Shown: positions 50,645 through 60,646, numbered from the stretch's first letter. The stretch is DNA of 64,000 nucleotides from Brachypodium distachyon (GCF_000005505.3 NC_016131.3:18125501-18189500), one strand, 5' to 3'. Numbers and translations: made by a program. The notes: generated from the letters alone by a model not told the origin.

Positions 50645-50715
50645 AGTTTAACGCCCCATCCCCCGGCGTTAAACTGGCTAGGTAGCGCCCTGTCGGTGGG
50701 CGCTAAGGTCGTCAG
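50645..50715. repeat. palindrome cluster 4 (divergent promoter spacer)
   Basis: TTTAACGCCCCATCCCCCGG-CGTTAAA at 50648 (extended arms) and TAGCGCCCTGTCGGTGGGCG-CTA at 50683. The pair sits between the divergent coiled-coil (-) and DUF4283-like (+) genes. Confidence 0.82.
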
Positions 50716-50780
50716 GACATGCACTCCACGACTACAGAGCGGCGCCACCCCACGTCGGTCGGCGACGTGGTTTCGGAGGA

Positions 50781-51693
50781 ATGGAGGGGCCACACATCCC
50801 TAGTAGTAGTACCTTCCTGCAGGAGTTCGTGCGGTGCGACGACCCCCGTCTACGTCCTGATGAGAAGCAAACCGTCGTCTCAAGGACTCCAGCCATGGAA
50901 GAATTAGCGAATCGGCTCGGGGATCACACTCTACTGGTCACCATCCTCCCAGGAGCAGAGATCCCTCCTCGTAGGGTCACGATCCGCAATGTCCTTGGCG
51001 CGGTCATGTCGAAGTGTGGAATCGAGGATGGACTTTCTTGCAAAGTAAGTTGCCCCCCAGCTGACTTCCTTATTCGATTCAATGATCCTGATGATTGCAC
51101 GACTGCGTTGAATCAATCAATGCAATTGGAGGTCAATGGGTGCACTGTAAAGTTTGCTCGGTGGAAACATTCGTACCGCGGAGAAGAGGCAGTGCTCCCT
51201 TTCAGCACTGTGTTGTCACTCGATGGGCTTTCTGAAGATGGGTACGAGAGAGGCTTCGTAGAGAAGATTGTAAACCAGCTGGGCGGCGAGTTTATTGAGT
51301 ACCTAATGCCTGGGGACCTTCGATGCGTCAAGCTAAAAGCATGGATACGTGATCCATGGCAGCTTCCGAAGAAGCTAAGGCTGGAGATGCCAGAGCCATT
51401 TCGTACCACAGTACCAGTGCAAGTTGATGAGGAAACTAACCTTCGCCATTGAAGACTCATTTGAAGGTCCTGTCACTCCATTTACAAGGCGTACAATCCT
51501 TTTCGATGTTATCGCTCATCTTCATGAGGTTGTCGATCCGTACCCACTCTTAACAGATGAACCTGGGTCAGATGATGGCATGTCAGATTTGGGTTTCCGT
51601 AATTTCACCCGGGTGCACGAGCGGAATTGCTATGCTGGCTTCGTTGATGGATCAGTGCCTGGAAAAGACTGGTACAAGCATACACAGTACTGA
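50781..51693 (+). pseudogene. DUF4283-like (RRM-like) protein of the large element, frameshifted
   Basis: The frame from MEGPHIPSSSTFLQEFVRCD to about 51420 resembles grass DUF4283-type proteins. An N-terminal module contains FLIRFNDPDDCTTALNQS and KFARWKHSYRGEEA. It is followed by FSTVLSLDGLSEDGYERGF, VEKIVNQLGGEF and CVKLKAWIRDPWQLPKKL, the usual LGL-patterned second half. At 51420 the frame ends NLRH-stop. The continuing similarity lies in the next frame (KLTFAIEDSFEGP, FDVIAHLHEVVDPYP) to a stop at 51693, so one small indel is inferred. Such domains often accompany plant transposable elements and may bind nucleic acid. Its presence in a Mutator-like element next to a PMD gene is the unusual point. 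Confidence 0.6.
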
Positions 51694-52039
51694 GTGTTCA
51701 TTTCGTCTAGTACGATGCTATGGTGGTGTTATATCGTTTCAAGCCGTGTGTCATGTCTTCTTATATGCAACTATGTGTCGTAGGTTATCATCAGTATGTG
51801 GTAGGGAATGGAACTTATCTAGTTGTATCATGTGTTGTATGTCAATATCACCTTCGGTGTGATATCATCTGTAATGTATCACGTTTATGACCTTCGTATG
51901 TATCACGTTATGACCTTCGTATGTGTGCCGATTCATGAACTACCCGCTTGTTGTGCGTATGTATGGATCGGTATGTGATTTGTTGTATAGGTCCAGTATG
52001 GTAACGTACTTGGTTTCTTATGGATATTGATGTACCAAC

Positions 52040-52275
52040 ATTTAGCACCCAAGAAACAGGCGTTACTTAAGAACCATAACACCCTGTCGGTGGGCGCTAA
52101 ACCCTCTTGTATTGTGTACTGAGGGTTCAGCGCCTTGTCGGTGGGCACTAACCTTCTTGCTGGGGCCAGTTACTGAAATACCGTCTCATGCCGGAGTAGG
52201 TGGCCATTTACTGAAATGCTGTTGTATTGCGGAGTGAGGGTTTAGCACCTTGTCGGTGGGCGCCAAGGCCATTTC
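52040..52275. repeat. palindrome cluster 5
   Basis: Four units: TTAGCACCCAAGAAACAGGC-GTTA at 52041, TAACACCCTGTCGGTGGGCG-CTAAA at 52077, CAGCGCCTTGTCGGTGGGCA-CTAA at 52128 and TTAGCACCTTGTCGGTGGGC-GCCAA at 52231. It lies between the convergent 3' ends of the DUF4283-like and GRF-finger genes. The loop core CTTGTCGGTGGG is shared with clusters 3, 4 and 6. Confidence 0.82.
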
Positions 52276-52488
52276 CTTAAGAATGTGAAAAGCCACGAAT
52301 TAGATAAATAGTTGACAACCAATTCTTGCGGTTTGTTCAACTACATTACTTGACTACTTGGATAGATGAACATACATCGATAATGTGCTGGTTACGGAAC
52401 CAAGTCACGACTAAATTAACATACATCGATAATACCGCAGTTGGACAGACTAAAAGATAGCAAATACATTTGAAACACAGTACAAGCT

Positions 52489-53104
52489 CTACTGAGTCCA
52501 CTTAGGCCATTTTCCACTCGTATCGCCATGTTCTTCTGCAGCCTTTGCGATGGCTGCCCTTTCTCTTTGCCTCTCCCTTTCTGCCTCACGAGCATCCTTC
52601 CTCCTTCGTTCCTCCTCTTGCATGCGCAGCGCTTTCTCCCTGTTTTTCCTCAGTGCTTTGTCAAAGTAACGACGTTGTTTCTCCCTATGCTCTTTGAGCT
52701 CTCTCTCTCTTGCTCCTCTTTCTCCTCAGCTGCAGCTTTTGCCGCACGCTCCTCCGCGTGGAAACGCTGCTATGCACTTCGTGACCTTGTCTTAATCTCT
52801 TCCACCACCCAATCTGGCATCTTCATGTCAATCCAACGATACCACATGCATAGGGGCGGAGGAGACTGCAAAAAAGCGTAATGTTACAAATAATTCGAAT
52901 ATGAGACACACAACATGTTTGCCCACACCTATATGTGCTTACCGGAGGCTTGTCGTAGGGCGAAACCGAGACAGCTGGATCATACTCATAGTTCGCACAC
53001 ATGAAAAACTTCATGCCCAACTTATCCAAAAAATCTGTCACCTCCTTCACCTTGCATAGATTGCCGCACCAACACCTCAAATGTTCCACCCCCGGAGGCA
53101 ACAT
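52489..53104 (-). pseudogene. GRF-type zinc finger plus coiled-coil protein, broken
   Basis: Exon 1 (53104-52943) begins MLPPGVEHLRCWCGNLCKVK and includes MKFFMCANYEYDP. The CxCG start and the FFxC end are spaced as in GRF zinc fingers, which bind single-stranded nucleic acid in other proteins. Intron 1 has GT/AG ends. Exon 2 (52865-52489) gives CMWYRWIDMKMPDWVVEEIK and then a long Glu/Arg-rich coiled coil. It is interrupted by an in-frame TAG (after SRSA, about 52770) and a frameshift near 52715, and ends GDTSGKWPKWTQ. The 5' end may be incomplete. Similar short GRF/coiled-coil proteins are common in grass repeats. Confidence 0.6.
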
Positions 53105-53257
53105 CGCTTATTTCATCTTCCTCAGCCTCTTGCCCTAGTCGGAGCAAGGCAAACTCATTGGGGACGCTGGAATATTGGAAAAAACAGTCGTGGGAAGAAT
53201 GCTTGGATGACTACCAGAGATGAGGTATATGTAGGCTCTGAAACTCCTTTTCACAAC

Positions 53258-53440
53258 ATGTTTTCCCGCCAATGTTTCCCGCCATTTTTTTCCCGCCTTT
53301 TTTACCCGCCACCGTTTCCCGACTCGTTTTCCTGCTTCGTTTTCCCGCCAACGTTTCCCGCCAGGTTTTCCCACCACCGTTTCCCATTTCCCCTCTCCCG
53401 CCCCCTTTTTTTTCCCGCCACCGTTTCCTGCCTTGTTCTC
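53258..53440. promoter_or_regulatory. array of E2F-like sites (TTTCCCGCC)
   Basis: Within ~165 bp the nonamer TTTCCCGCC occurs six times exactly. Several one-base variants (ACCCGCC, TTTCCCGAC, TTTCCCACC) fill the gaps, at a spacing of 12-24 bp. It matches the consensus for E2F factors, which drive S-phase genes. It lies upstream of the GRF gene's start and downstream of the PMD gene. It could also be a simple tandem repeat that matches E2F by chance. Confidence 0.6.
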
Positions 53441-53524
53441 CCTCCAAGGCTTAAGGGAAAGAGCACATCATCGTCTAAGGGCTAGACCACTACTACTTTG
53501 TACGGCTAGAGTTAGGTTATCGCA

Positions 53525-53885
53525 TATTGACGTCTAGCGCCTTGTCGGCGGGCGCTACACCCATGTACCTAACGCCTTATATGTTGGCGCGAAACCCTTC
53601 GACAATTTTCCTAGCGTAACGACGGTGTTGTCCCAGTTTAGCGCCGGTCACCAGGGCATTGCCTTTAATAGTTCCGCACCTCGTCCGTAGGCGCTATACC
53701 ATAATTGTGTCAATATTAAGTTCCAGTGACCTCCCAGAACAATATTAGCGCAGAAAGCGCCTAACCACAAGGCGTCAACTTCTGTAGTGCAGCGCCGCTA
53801 GCTGGGGCGTTACACCTTTTCGTGCCGGGTTGTGCGGCGTGAAGCCTACACAGTTAGCGCATACCAGCTAGGCGCTAACGTCGTT
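53525..53885. repeat. palindrome cluster 6
   Basis: At least seven units: TAGCGCCTTGTCGGCGGGCG-CTA at 53535, TAACGCCTTATATGTTGGCG-C at 53568, TTAGCGCCGGTCACCAGGGC at 53638, GCACCTCGTCCGTAGGCGCT-A at 53677, GCGCCTAACCACAAGGCGTC at 53755, CAGCGCCGCTAGCTGGGGCG-TTA at 53791 and TTAGCGCATACCAGCTAGGC-GCTAA at 53853. Confidence 0.82.
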
Positions 53886-54132
53886 AATTGCTCATGAACT
53901 GAGCAAAGCACACAAGAACTGACAATAACAACTGACAATAACAACTAACAGATTTTCCAGCAATGCAACCCATTTAGGAAATTGCAACACATTAACTAAT
54001 GTTAACAATAGTTAGATCCACACACATATATCATGAAGCAAGTTGGAGCATTGACAGCTATCACACAAGGTCGACACAAGTTCACAAAAGTTCACTAGAT
54101 CAAACAATGTCCCAAGAATATCGTACTGCCAT

Positions 54133-56693
54133 CTAATTTTTTTTGCTACTCCTAGTTGAGCGTCTAACAGCTTTTCGAATCGCCGTCTTCCGTTGCCGAA
54201 CAGGTTGGACATCTTCTTCCTCTTCATCTTCGTCTTGTTCTTCATCTTCCTCCTCTTCCTCTTCTTCTTGATCTTCGTAGGAATCATCGAACACAACCTT
54301 CCTTCTCTTCTTGTAGTCCGAAGGAGTAAAGCGCTTGAAGGGCTTGCGAGGCTTCAATTTGATAGCAGAGCGCTGCCAGGCCTCCAAAGTGGTGTTGTCA
54401 TCCACATCATCTCCTTCACCTTCCTGTGATTGAGAACAACACGTAAGTATAATAAATTAGACAAATGCCAAGCTTGTTCACTAAGTACTAGAATCAAACC
54501 TCCATGGACAGATCGTCTTCAAAGTGAGAACTGGAGGCTTCGACATCATCACCAGGAGAGGCTTCTACATCCTCAGCAGACTGTGATGGTGTCACAATCT
54601 CAGTATCATGGCTTCCCATAATGTTCGCTAGCCGCCGAAGTCTTTGTCCCGTTCGCTATAATTTCACAATTTAATATGCATTATGTAACCTTAACAACAC
54701 TGTATGACTGTAAGATGATTCTTCATATGTACCTTCACAAACTCCCGAAGTGTGTTGTGACCTTCATGCCCCTTTCCCGTGGTTTCTAGAACTGACTGCA
54801 AGCATCGGCGTCCTTCCTGATCTCCTCGCGCTGTAAGATTCATGTTAGGGTCAATCGGCAAGTGGCAGCAAGCGACATGGAAACATGAATATTCGAAAAC
54901 TTACCACAAACTTGAGCACAGGAGCAAAATATGTCTGCGTCCCTTCCCTTATGATTCGGTTGTACTTGAGGTCGGCTACATCGTCAAATAAGACGGGCTC
55001 TTCAAGAATATCCGGGTCATAAGCCGGTGGACATATAGTACTCTGGTGTTAGCAAGAAACCAACAAAGATAGTTGCTAAATGCTAGTGGGCAGTGCTCCC
55101 TAAGTTGGGATCCTCGAGCTTGGTTTGCCTTCTCAAGACACCGCTTGAACTTGTCCACGTGCTCTCCATGAACCACTGGCCAGTCATGTATTTTCTTGCA
55201 CTTCTTCCTATCCATACTGCAAATTACAAGGCATGCTATTAGTACAACAAGATAAATGTTCACAATGGTTAACACCTTAAATGTTAACTCTTACTCATGA
55301 AGTCTTATGCTCGTGTCCTTCCTTTCCGGTGGGTTTGTCTGAAACAATCCAAATTGGGCCATGACACGATGTGGGAGATGAAATTCCACGGCCCACATAC
55401 AAACCATGGGGCAACGAATCACCCATATATGTCGTTCTTCCAAGCACTTGGGGTTTAGCTCAAACTCGAATGTCTGGCCAAAAGTTGGCCCCACTCCGTA
55501 TGGCTGCCACACAACCTACAAAATGTTGCCCCGTTCTAAGTTCAAGATTGGAATCATAACATGCAAACAAAGTGAATAAGTGTACATAGTTACCTGCTGC
55601 AGAGTTAGTGCATCAAACTCATTGGTGTATTGCTTGTAAAGAATTTTTGTGGAGCTCGTGCTCTCCGAGACCCGGTCCCACTTGTATGCCCAGGTTGGTC
55701 GACGCAGTGGGTTGCCATGATCATCCCAAGGCCGACCCACTGGGAAGCGCTCCCAGCTCCACACGGAAAGAAGAAGCAAAGGACCGCCAATCCCGCTGTC
55801 AGTACCGATCCTTCGACAAGCATCGTCCAACTGCAAACAATATAATGATTACACGTCACCCATAGAGTCAATTTCACAATTTGAAGTCAAATTAAACAAT
55901 GTATGAACAATTTATTACCTATCGGTATAGGTAGGCAAGTGCCGCCGTACCCCAGCTCCATTTAGTGTCCCATAGAGTCAATGCCTTGAGCCACATCCAT
56001 TGGGCTGTCCTCCCACCTCCGTCGGCAAATAGAGTCCTGCTGATGACGTACCACACGTACACGCGAGCGTCCTGCTGGACCATCTCATCTGGAGCATCAA
56101 GGGGGCACTGTGCAAAGTTTTGCGTGATCCAAGTATAAGTAGCTCCCGCCGGGACCCTGTCATGCATGGGGTCTTCAGCCTCAAGGGGTGCCCTCCCAAT
56201 TAATTGCTGCATTTGCTCGCGCCACCCCGAAGAGTTCGTGTTCATGCATACGGGTTCTCCCTCGATGGGTAGTGCTAGGATCATGGAAACATCCTATAAA
56301 GTCATGGTCATCTCACCAGTCATTAGGTGAAATGTATGCGTCTCGGGCCTCCACCGGTCCACCAGCGTGGTGATTGCAGCAGCGTTCAATGAAGCCGTGG
56401 AGCGGGTTACCAGTTGTATGAACGGGAGGAGCCCGGTCAACTCGATGTACTATGTGTACCTCTCATCATACCGCATGGCGTTCGATGAGGCCCCATGAGA
56501 CCTAAGTTTCAGTGGTCTTAGTTCCTGCAAAATAATAAACCCAAAAGTAAGAGAGTGATATTGAACCAAACAAGGATATGTCATAATTTGTATTGAAACT
56601 TCTAATTACCCTATTTTCCTCGCGCATCATACGCGCGCGGTGATGCTGATCATAATGCTCATTCAGAAGCGCCATCGTGTCTGCAATGGGCAA
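54133..56693 (-). pseudogene. plant mobile domain (PMD) protein of the large element, with two nonsense codons
   Basis: About eight exons are traceable from MPIADTMALLNEHYDQHHRA (56693) to a stop at 54135-54133. Exon 2 (from ~56524) has the PMD core: YIELTGLLPFIQLVTRSTAS, then ITTLVDRWRPETHTFHLMTG, then VSMILALPIEGEPVC. Further exons give TAQWMWLKALTLWDTKWSWG, LSVWSWERFPVGRP, RHIWVIRCPMVCMWAVEFHL and DWPVVHGEHVDKF. The C-terminal exons are acidic (a Glu/Asp run at ~54215-54285) then Lys/Arg-rich, like a nuclear protein. Two in-frame TAGs (56452-56450 and 56296-56294), the second at a site where relatives have Gln, mark it as dead. PMD proteins such as MAIN/MAIL1 act in transcriptional silencing and genome stability in Arabidopsis; transposon-borne copies are known. 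Confidence 0.85.
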
Positions 56694-56699
56694 TCAACA

Positions 56700-57870
56700 C
56701 ATTATTTCAAAAATGATGTTAGCTTCCCATGGTTAAAATAGGCAACAAATCTCCTACATCTCAATGTATGAGATTTGCAAAAAATAAGTCTGAAACAAAG
56801 CAAACCGATGCGTACATAACTACTATATTCACAATCACCATATAAAATGACCCGCACCAAAACATAATGTCCATTATGCAACAAAATAATATGGAGAACA
56901 ATTAATAATGTTATTGTCCATAATATGTATACCTTAATGTCCATCCTAAAATGTCCATAAACCAGACACATTGACGAATTGGCCCACAACAGAAATTTAT
57001 AAAGTTGTCTTTTTGCCATTACATAGATACGTACATATATATTATTCAGAACACTTCCTCATTTCATGTTATGTAATATGCAATGAGCCCTATCTTGGAT
57101 GCTACTGCAATCTTTCACCTATCCTAAACAATATTTCTCTGTACAAAATGATATCAACTACACCTAAAAAGAGCAAAGTAACAAACAAAAACCAGACCAT
57201 GCATATCATGTCATATTGCACCCTTTTCCTTTGTATACCTAAAAATAGCAAACTAACAAAAAGAACCAAAATGATATCAGGTTCCTACATTTTCCCTCAC
57301 AATCAAATCTCCGAGTAGGTATAAAATCACTTGCACCCATTTCAGCCTTGTACAAAATGATAGCCGTGCAATCAAATCACTACAACAAAATTCTTCTACA
57401 ATTTCTGATATGCACGGCTTACAACAATCAATGTAATAGAACTACTAATTGCAAATTGGACAGAGAGGCTGCTGCTTTCATCCATTCACTAGTTTCAACT
57501 CATAACAGAGGAGCTATCGGGTAACCTAGAAATTAATAGAACTACTCAATCCGAATTAACTAGGAACAAATTCGCAATGCTTACACATCTAGGGTTCTCC
57601 TATGGAGGATTTGCACATTTTAACTACGAACAATTTCGCTAACCTTAGAGATCTAGGGTTTGCCTAAACTTCAATCAAATCGGTCAAAATTTGCGGACGA
57701 ACTAGCTGCAATCGACGAGGAATACCTACGGGGAACGAGGGGCAACAAATCTACTCACAAATCTGGGCGGAATCGAGGTTTACCTAGCGAGTCGTGCGGA
57801 GAAGAGAGGGGAACGCCGGCCCGTTAGTGCGTCCGATGCAGAGAAGGAACGGCCGCGCATTATATTCCCC
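56700..57870. other. AT-rich leader region of the PMD gene, no gene seen
   Basis: Open frames are short and without family resemblance. The stretch probably contains 5' UTR and promoter of the PMD gene. GC content rises only near 57740 before palindrome cluster 7. Confidence 0.45.
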
Positions 57871-57874
57871 AGAC

Positions 57875-58025
57875 TATAGCGTCAAATCCCTGGGCGCTAC
57901 ATGACCTGATTGCTGGGCCCGTCTAATTCCACGCTGGTTTTGCCTGGCCACGCTGGCAGGACTTCAACGCCCACAGGCTAGGCGCGGGATGCACTACTTT
58001 AACGCCTCTTTGTCGGGCGTTGAGC
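57875..58025. repeat. palindrome cluster 7 (right subterminal)
   Basis: TATAGCGTCAAATCCCTGGG-CGCTA at 57877, CAACGCCCACAGGCTAGGCG-C at 57965 and TTAACGCCTCTTTGTCGGGC-GTTGA at 57999. It leads straight into the right TIR and mirrors cluster 1. Confidence 0.8.
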
Positions 58026-58111
58026 AAAAAGGTTATCCTTGTGAAATAGTTTCGCGCGAGGTTCATCTGATGAAATAGATCGGCCACGAGGTCTGTTTTG
58101 TCGAAATCGAC
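58005..58111 (-). repeat. right terminal inverted repeat of the large element
   Basis: Inverted match to 43583-43690, ending in GTTTTGTCGAAATCGAC just before the flanking CTGGTGCGC. Confidence 0.85.
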
Positions 58112-58120
58112 CTGGTGCGC

Positions 58121-59300
58121 ATGCGCTTTTCCAACGGCTTCTTGCTACTCTAAAAAGACTAGGAGTAGTAAAAGACTTGCTGTGTGTTCCCATGATATGC
58201 CACGCATCACTACGGAGATCAAAATCTTTGACCATTCGATCGATCCACGGTACGATATGAACAGGACAAAATCGCAACGTCAGCGTAGAGCGTGCACACT
58301 TTGGATAGTTACAGCCTTGCAGGGTGGTTTTCGCATTCCTTTCTTTTTTAGGGATTCCTTTCCCGAACACTCCTATAAAAAAAACGCAAAGGATATATCA
58401 TCACTTCTACTCTAACTTGATCGACCGATCCCAACTTTCCAAGGCAAACCTCCACGCGCGTTAGATAACAACCCGGTAAACCCCCGCGTAACAACCAGGG
58501 GCAGCACGCCCCGTCCCAAATTGCAAGCATGCGCCAAAACCCACACGCAAAACCAGGGTGGGTGGGTGGGTCGGTCTCGGCTCAGTATCGAATTGAGCAC
58601 GCTGCGCATGCACGTACTACGTCGTACCGATCGATCCATCCATCAACCGATGCATGCAGCCGTGGATCCACATGAGTTGCCGGCGCGTACACGTCGATGC
58701 ATAAACAATCTCGCCGCGTGTGTCCGGCTGGTGCCGTGTGCCGTTCCCGTCCGACCATGCATACGTACGAACCGATCGAATTCCCTTGATCTCTGCCTTG
58801 TCCCTCACGCACGTTCACTATGCATCGCTGTCGATGATCCGCACGCTCGGCGGGCACACGCAGCTAGGCATGCATGTGCCGCTGATCGCGACGTACGCAC
58901 GCACGCATTCCAAGGACGGAAGAAGGAACAGAGTTTACCGCATAGAGACGTCTAAGAGAAAAAACGTTCCCAGCCGCACGCCTAAAAGCAACTTTCGCCC
59001 CGGCGCAAATCAAATTTCATCCGGCGTACTCAGTCCACCGCCAGAACAAAGGGCCACCAACAAAAAAAAGGACACGTGTACTGGACCACAAGCACGTTGT
59101 CTTCCTCCCTGCCCCGGCCTCCTCTTCTTCTTCCGCGCGCTGCTGCTTTCCTTCCCGCCGTTCCTCCTCGCCGCTGCTGCTCAACAGCCCGGAGGAGGAG
59201 ACTGGGCGTGGGCCTCGGCGAGGAGCAGCTTCAGGGCGATCAGCGCCTCGCGGGCGCACCCGTGCTCAACTCCTTCTCCTCGTCTTCTCCATCTCTCTTG
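58121..59300. other. intergenic / upstream region, no gene assigned
   Basis: GC-rich sequence with many CGATCGATCC and CGTACG words. Overlapping open frames on both strands lack family resemblance. It may be the promoter and leader of the HARBI1-like remnant. Confidence 0.4.
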
Positions 59301-59309
59301 AGCTCCTTG

Positions 59310-59336
59310 CTCTCTCTCTCTCTCTCTCTCTCTCTC
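59310..59336. repeat. (CT)n microsatellite
   Basis: About thirteen consecutive CT units, preceded by further CT-rich sequence. A position in a leader upstream of a GC-rich coding stretch is typical for grasses. Confidence 0.9.
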
Positions 59337-59799
59337 GCTTCTCCTCTCTCTGCAGCAAGGCGCCGCCGCCAAGGGGAACAGCCATTCCGGCCAGTCCCCG
59401 GCCCCATGCGCCACCCCCGGACCCGCAGCCCCCTCTTGAACGATGCCGCGTGCGCGAGGCGTTGCGCGATCGCCCGTCTTCCCGAGCTCCGGCGAGCTCC
59501 TCCGCCGGCTCCGGTGCCTCCCCCGACCCCGATCCGCGCCCGCGAGCTCCACCTCCCCCGCCCCCCCCCCCCCCCGCCCCCCCCCGCGAAGCCGCAACCG
59601 ACCTCGCCTACGCTTCCCGCCGCCTGGAACTGCCCCGCGTCGCTGCTCTCTGCCGCCTGCCGCACGCGGCCGTCGCTGGCTTCCCCAAGCCCCGGATTCG
59701 CCCCGCCGACGCCGCCATTCTTCTCCCCGTGCTGACGCGCACGAGGAGAGTCCCTTGGAGCGCCCCGCCTAGCCCCTACGAGCCGGATCCGCGTCCTCA

Positions 59800-60208
59800 G
59801 CCCGCGAGGTGTTCCTCCCTGGCCGCGACGGACCGCTGCTCGCGTGCCGTCCCGGGCTTCTGCGCGCTCTCCCTCCCCAACTGCTGCGGCGCGCTCGGCT
59901 ACGCCCGGGTCAGCGCGGACGCCTCCATGGCCACGCAGGCGCTGGTGGACGCCGAGGGCCGCTTCCTCGACGACTCCGCCAGCTGGGACCCGTCCATGCC
60001 GCCGCCGAACATCCTCCGGCGCACCAAGCTCTACATCTCCCAACGCGCCCCACGGCGAGCTCATCGGCGACTCTGTGCCGCGCTACTTCCTCGTCACCGC
60101 CGGCTGGGACTCGTCCATGGCCATCGCAGTGGCGGACGGCCTCATTCCCTGCTCGTCCGACGACGCCCGCGAGGTGTTTGTTAAAATGTTAGCCAATTTT
60201 GTTTTTTA
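59800..60208 (+). pseudogene. HARBI1-like (PIF/Harbinger-derived) nuclease fragment, truncated and frameshifted
   Basis: The frame reads ALSLPNCCGALGYARVSADA, then MATQALVDAEGRFLDDSASW, then PPNILRRTKLYISQ. This matches the middle of the DDE nuclease in plant HARBI1/ALP1-like proteins, with the first catalytic aspartate usually near NCCGALG and the DAEGRFLD strand. At about 60040 a small deletion shifts frame; the similarity continues as APHGELIGDSVPRYFLV. It then runs into unrelated sequence (WDSSMAIAVADGLI) and stops at 60208. The last catalytic motif and the C terminus are absent. The Pro/Ala-rich open sequence upstream (59450-59800) may be the original N-terminal low-complexity region but cannot be assigned. 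Confidence 0.65.
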
Positions 60209-60538
60209 ATATGGGAACTGTGACTGGGTCCATAGTCCCCCCTAATCAAAAATTCGCCGGCGTCGCCAATACGAGCAAACGCCGGACTACAAATGGGGAT
60301 GCTCTTATAGAGGGATCGATGGATCGTCCGCCGGCAGCTAGCTAGCTAGCAATAAAGAACCGTTTAACTGCCACGTAGTACTATTCCTGACGGCGGCATG
60401 GGTTTTGGCACGCAATTACACATGTGCGCCCGACCAGTTCCATGGACGCATGCCTCGATCGATCTGCTCGACCCAAACAATATCATTCTGACATTCTGTA
60501 TCGATAATTAATTTCTGCCGCGATCCAATTATATAATA

Positions 60539-60646
60539 CTCCCTCCGATTCTAAGTTCTTGCCGAAATATTACATGTATCTAGACGCTTTCAAAATTAGA
60601 TACATCTTTATTTGGGCAAATTTGAATAAAGAATTTAGGATCGGAG
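60539..60646. mobile_element. Stowaway-type MITE
   Basis: 108 bp, CTCCCTCCGATTCTAA ... TTAGGATCGGAG, flanked by TA. The right arm is shorter than in other copies. Confidence 0.8.

Larger units (their letters stand above)
43583..58111. mobile_element. 14.5-kb Mutator-like element carrying six gene units
   Basis: The left end (GGCAATTTCGACAAAACAG...) is repeated inverted at the right end; reading back from 58111 gives GTCGATTTCGACAAAACAG. The similarity runs ~100 bp, through CTATTTCATCAGATGAAC and GGATAACC to the first GCGCCCGACA. Flanking 9-mers are CTGGTGCGT (43574-43582) and CTGGTGCGC (58112-58120), a one-mismatch target duplication of Mutator length. Inside are, in order: transposase (+), proline-rich ORF (+), coiled-coil tail-anchored protein (-), DUF4283-like protein (+), GRF-finger protein (-) and plant mobile domain gene (-). 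Stops and frameshifts show the copy is decayed. Association of PMD genes with Mutator-like elements is known in plants; the full set here is the notable part. Confidence 0.88.

Noticed and set aside
53135..53447. minus-strand frames rich in GKRWRE/GGKxAGK repeats
   Set aside because: Direct translation of the TTTCCCGCC tandem array; not a protein.
54193..54429. plus-strand hydrophobic frame (runs of F, L and I)
   Set aside because: Antisense of the Glu/Asp run in the PMD gene's last exon.
43670..58025. Clusters of short repeats read as a possible CRISPR-like array
   Set aside because: Units are palindromic and irregularly spaced, with no constant spacers; the host is a plant. They belong to a transposon.
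59240..60064. 274-codon minus-strand open frame
   Set aside because: It is the antisense of the HARBI1-like fragment and of Pro/Ala-rich GC-rich sequence; no family features.
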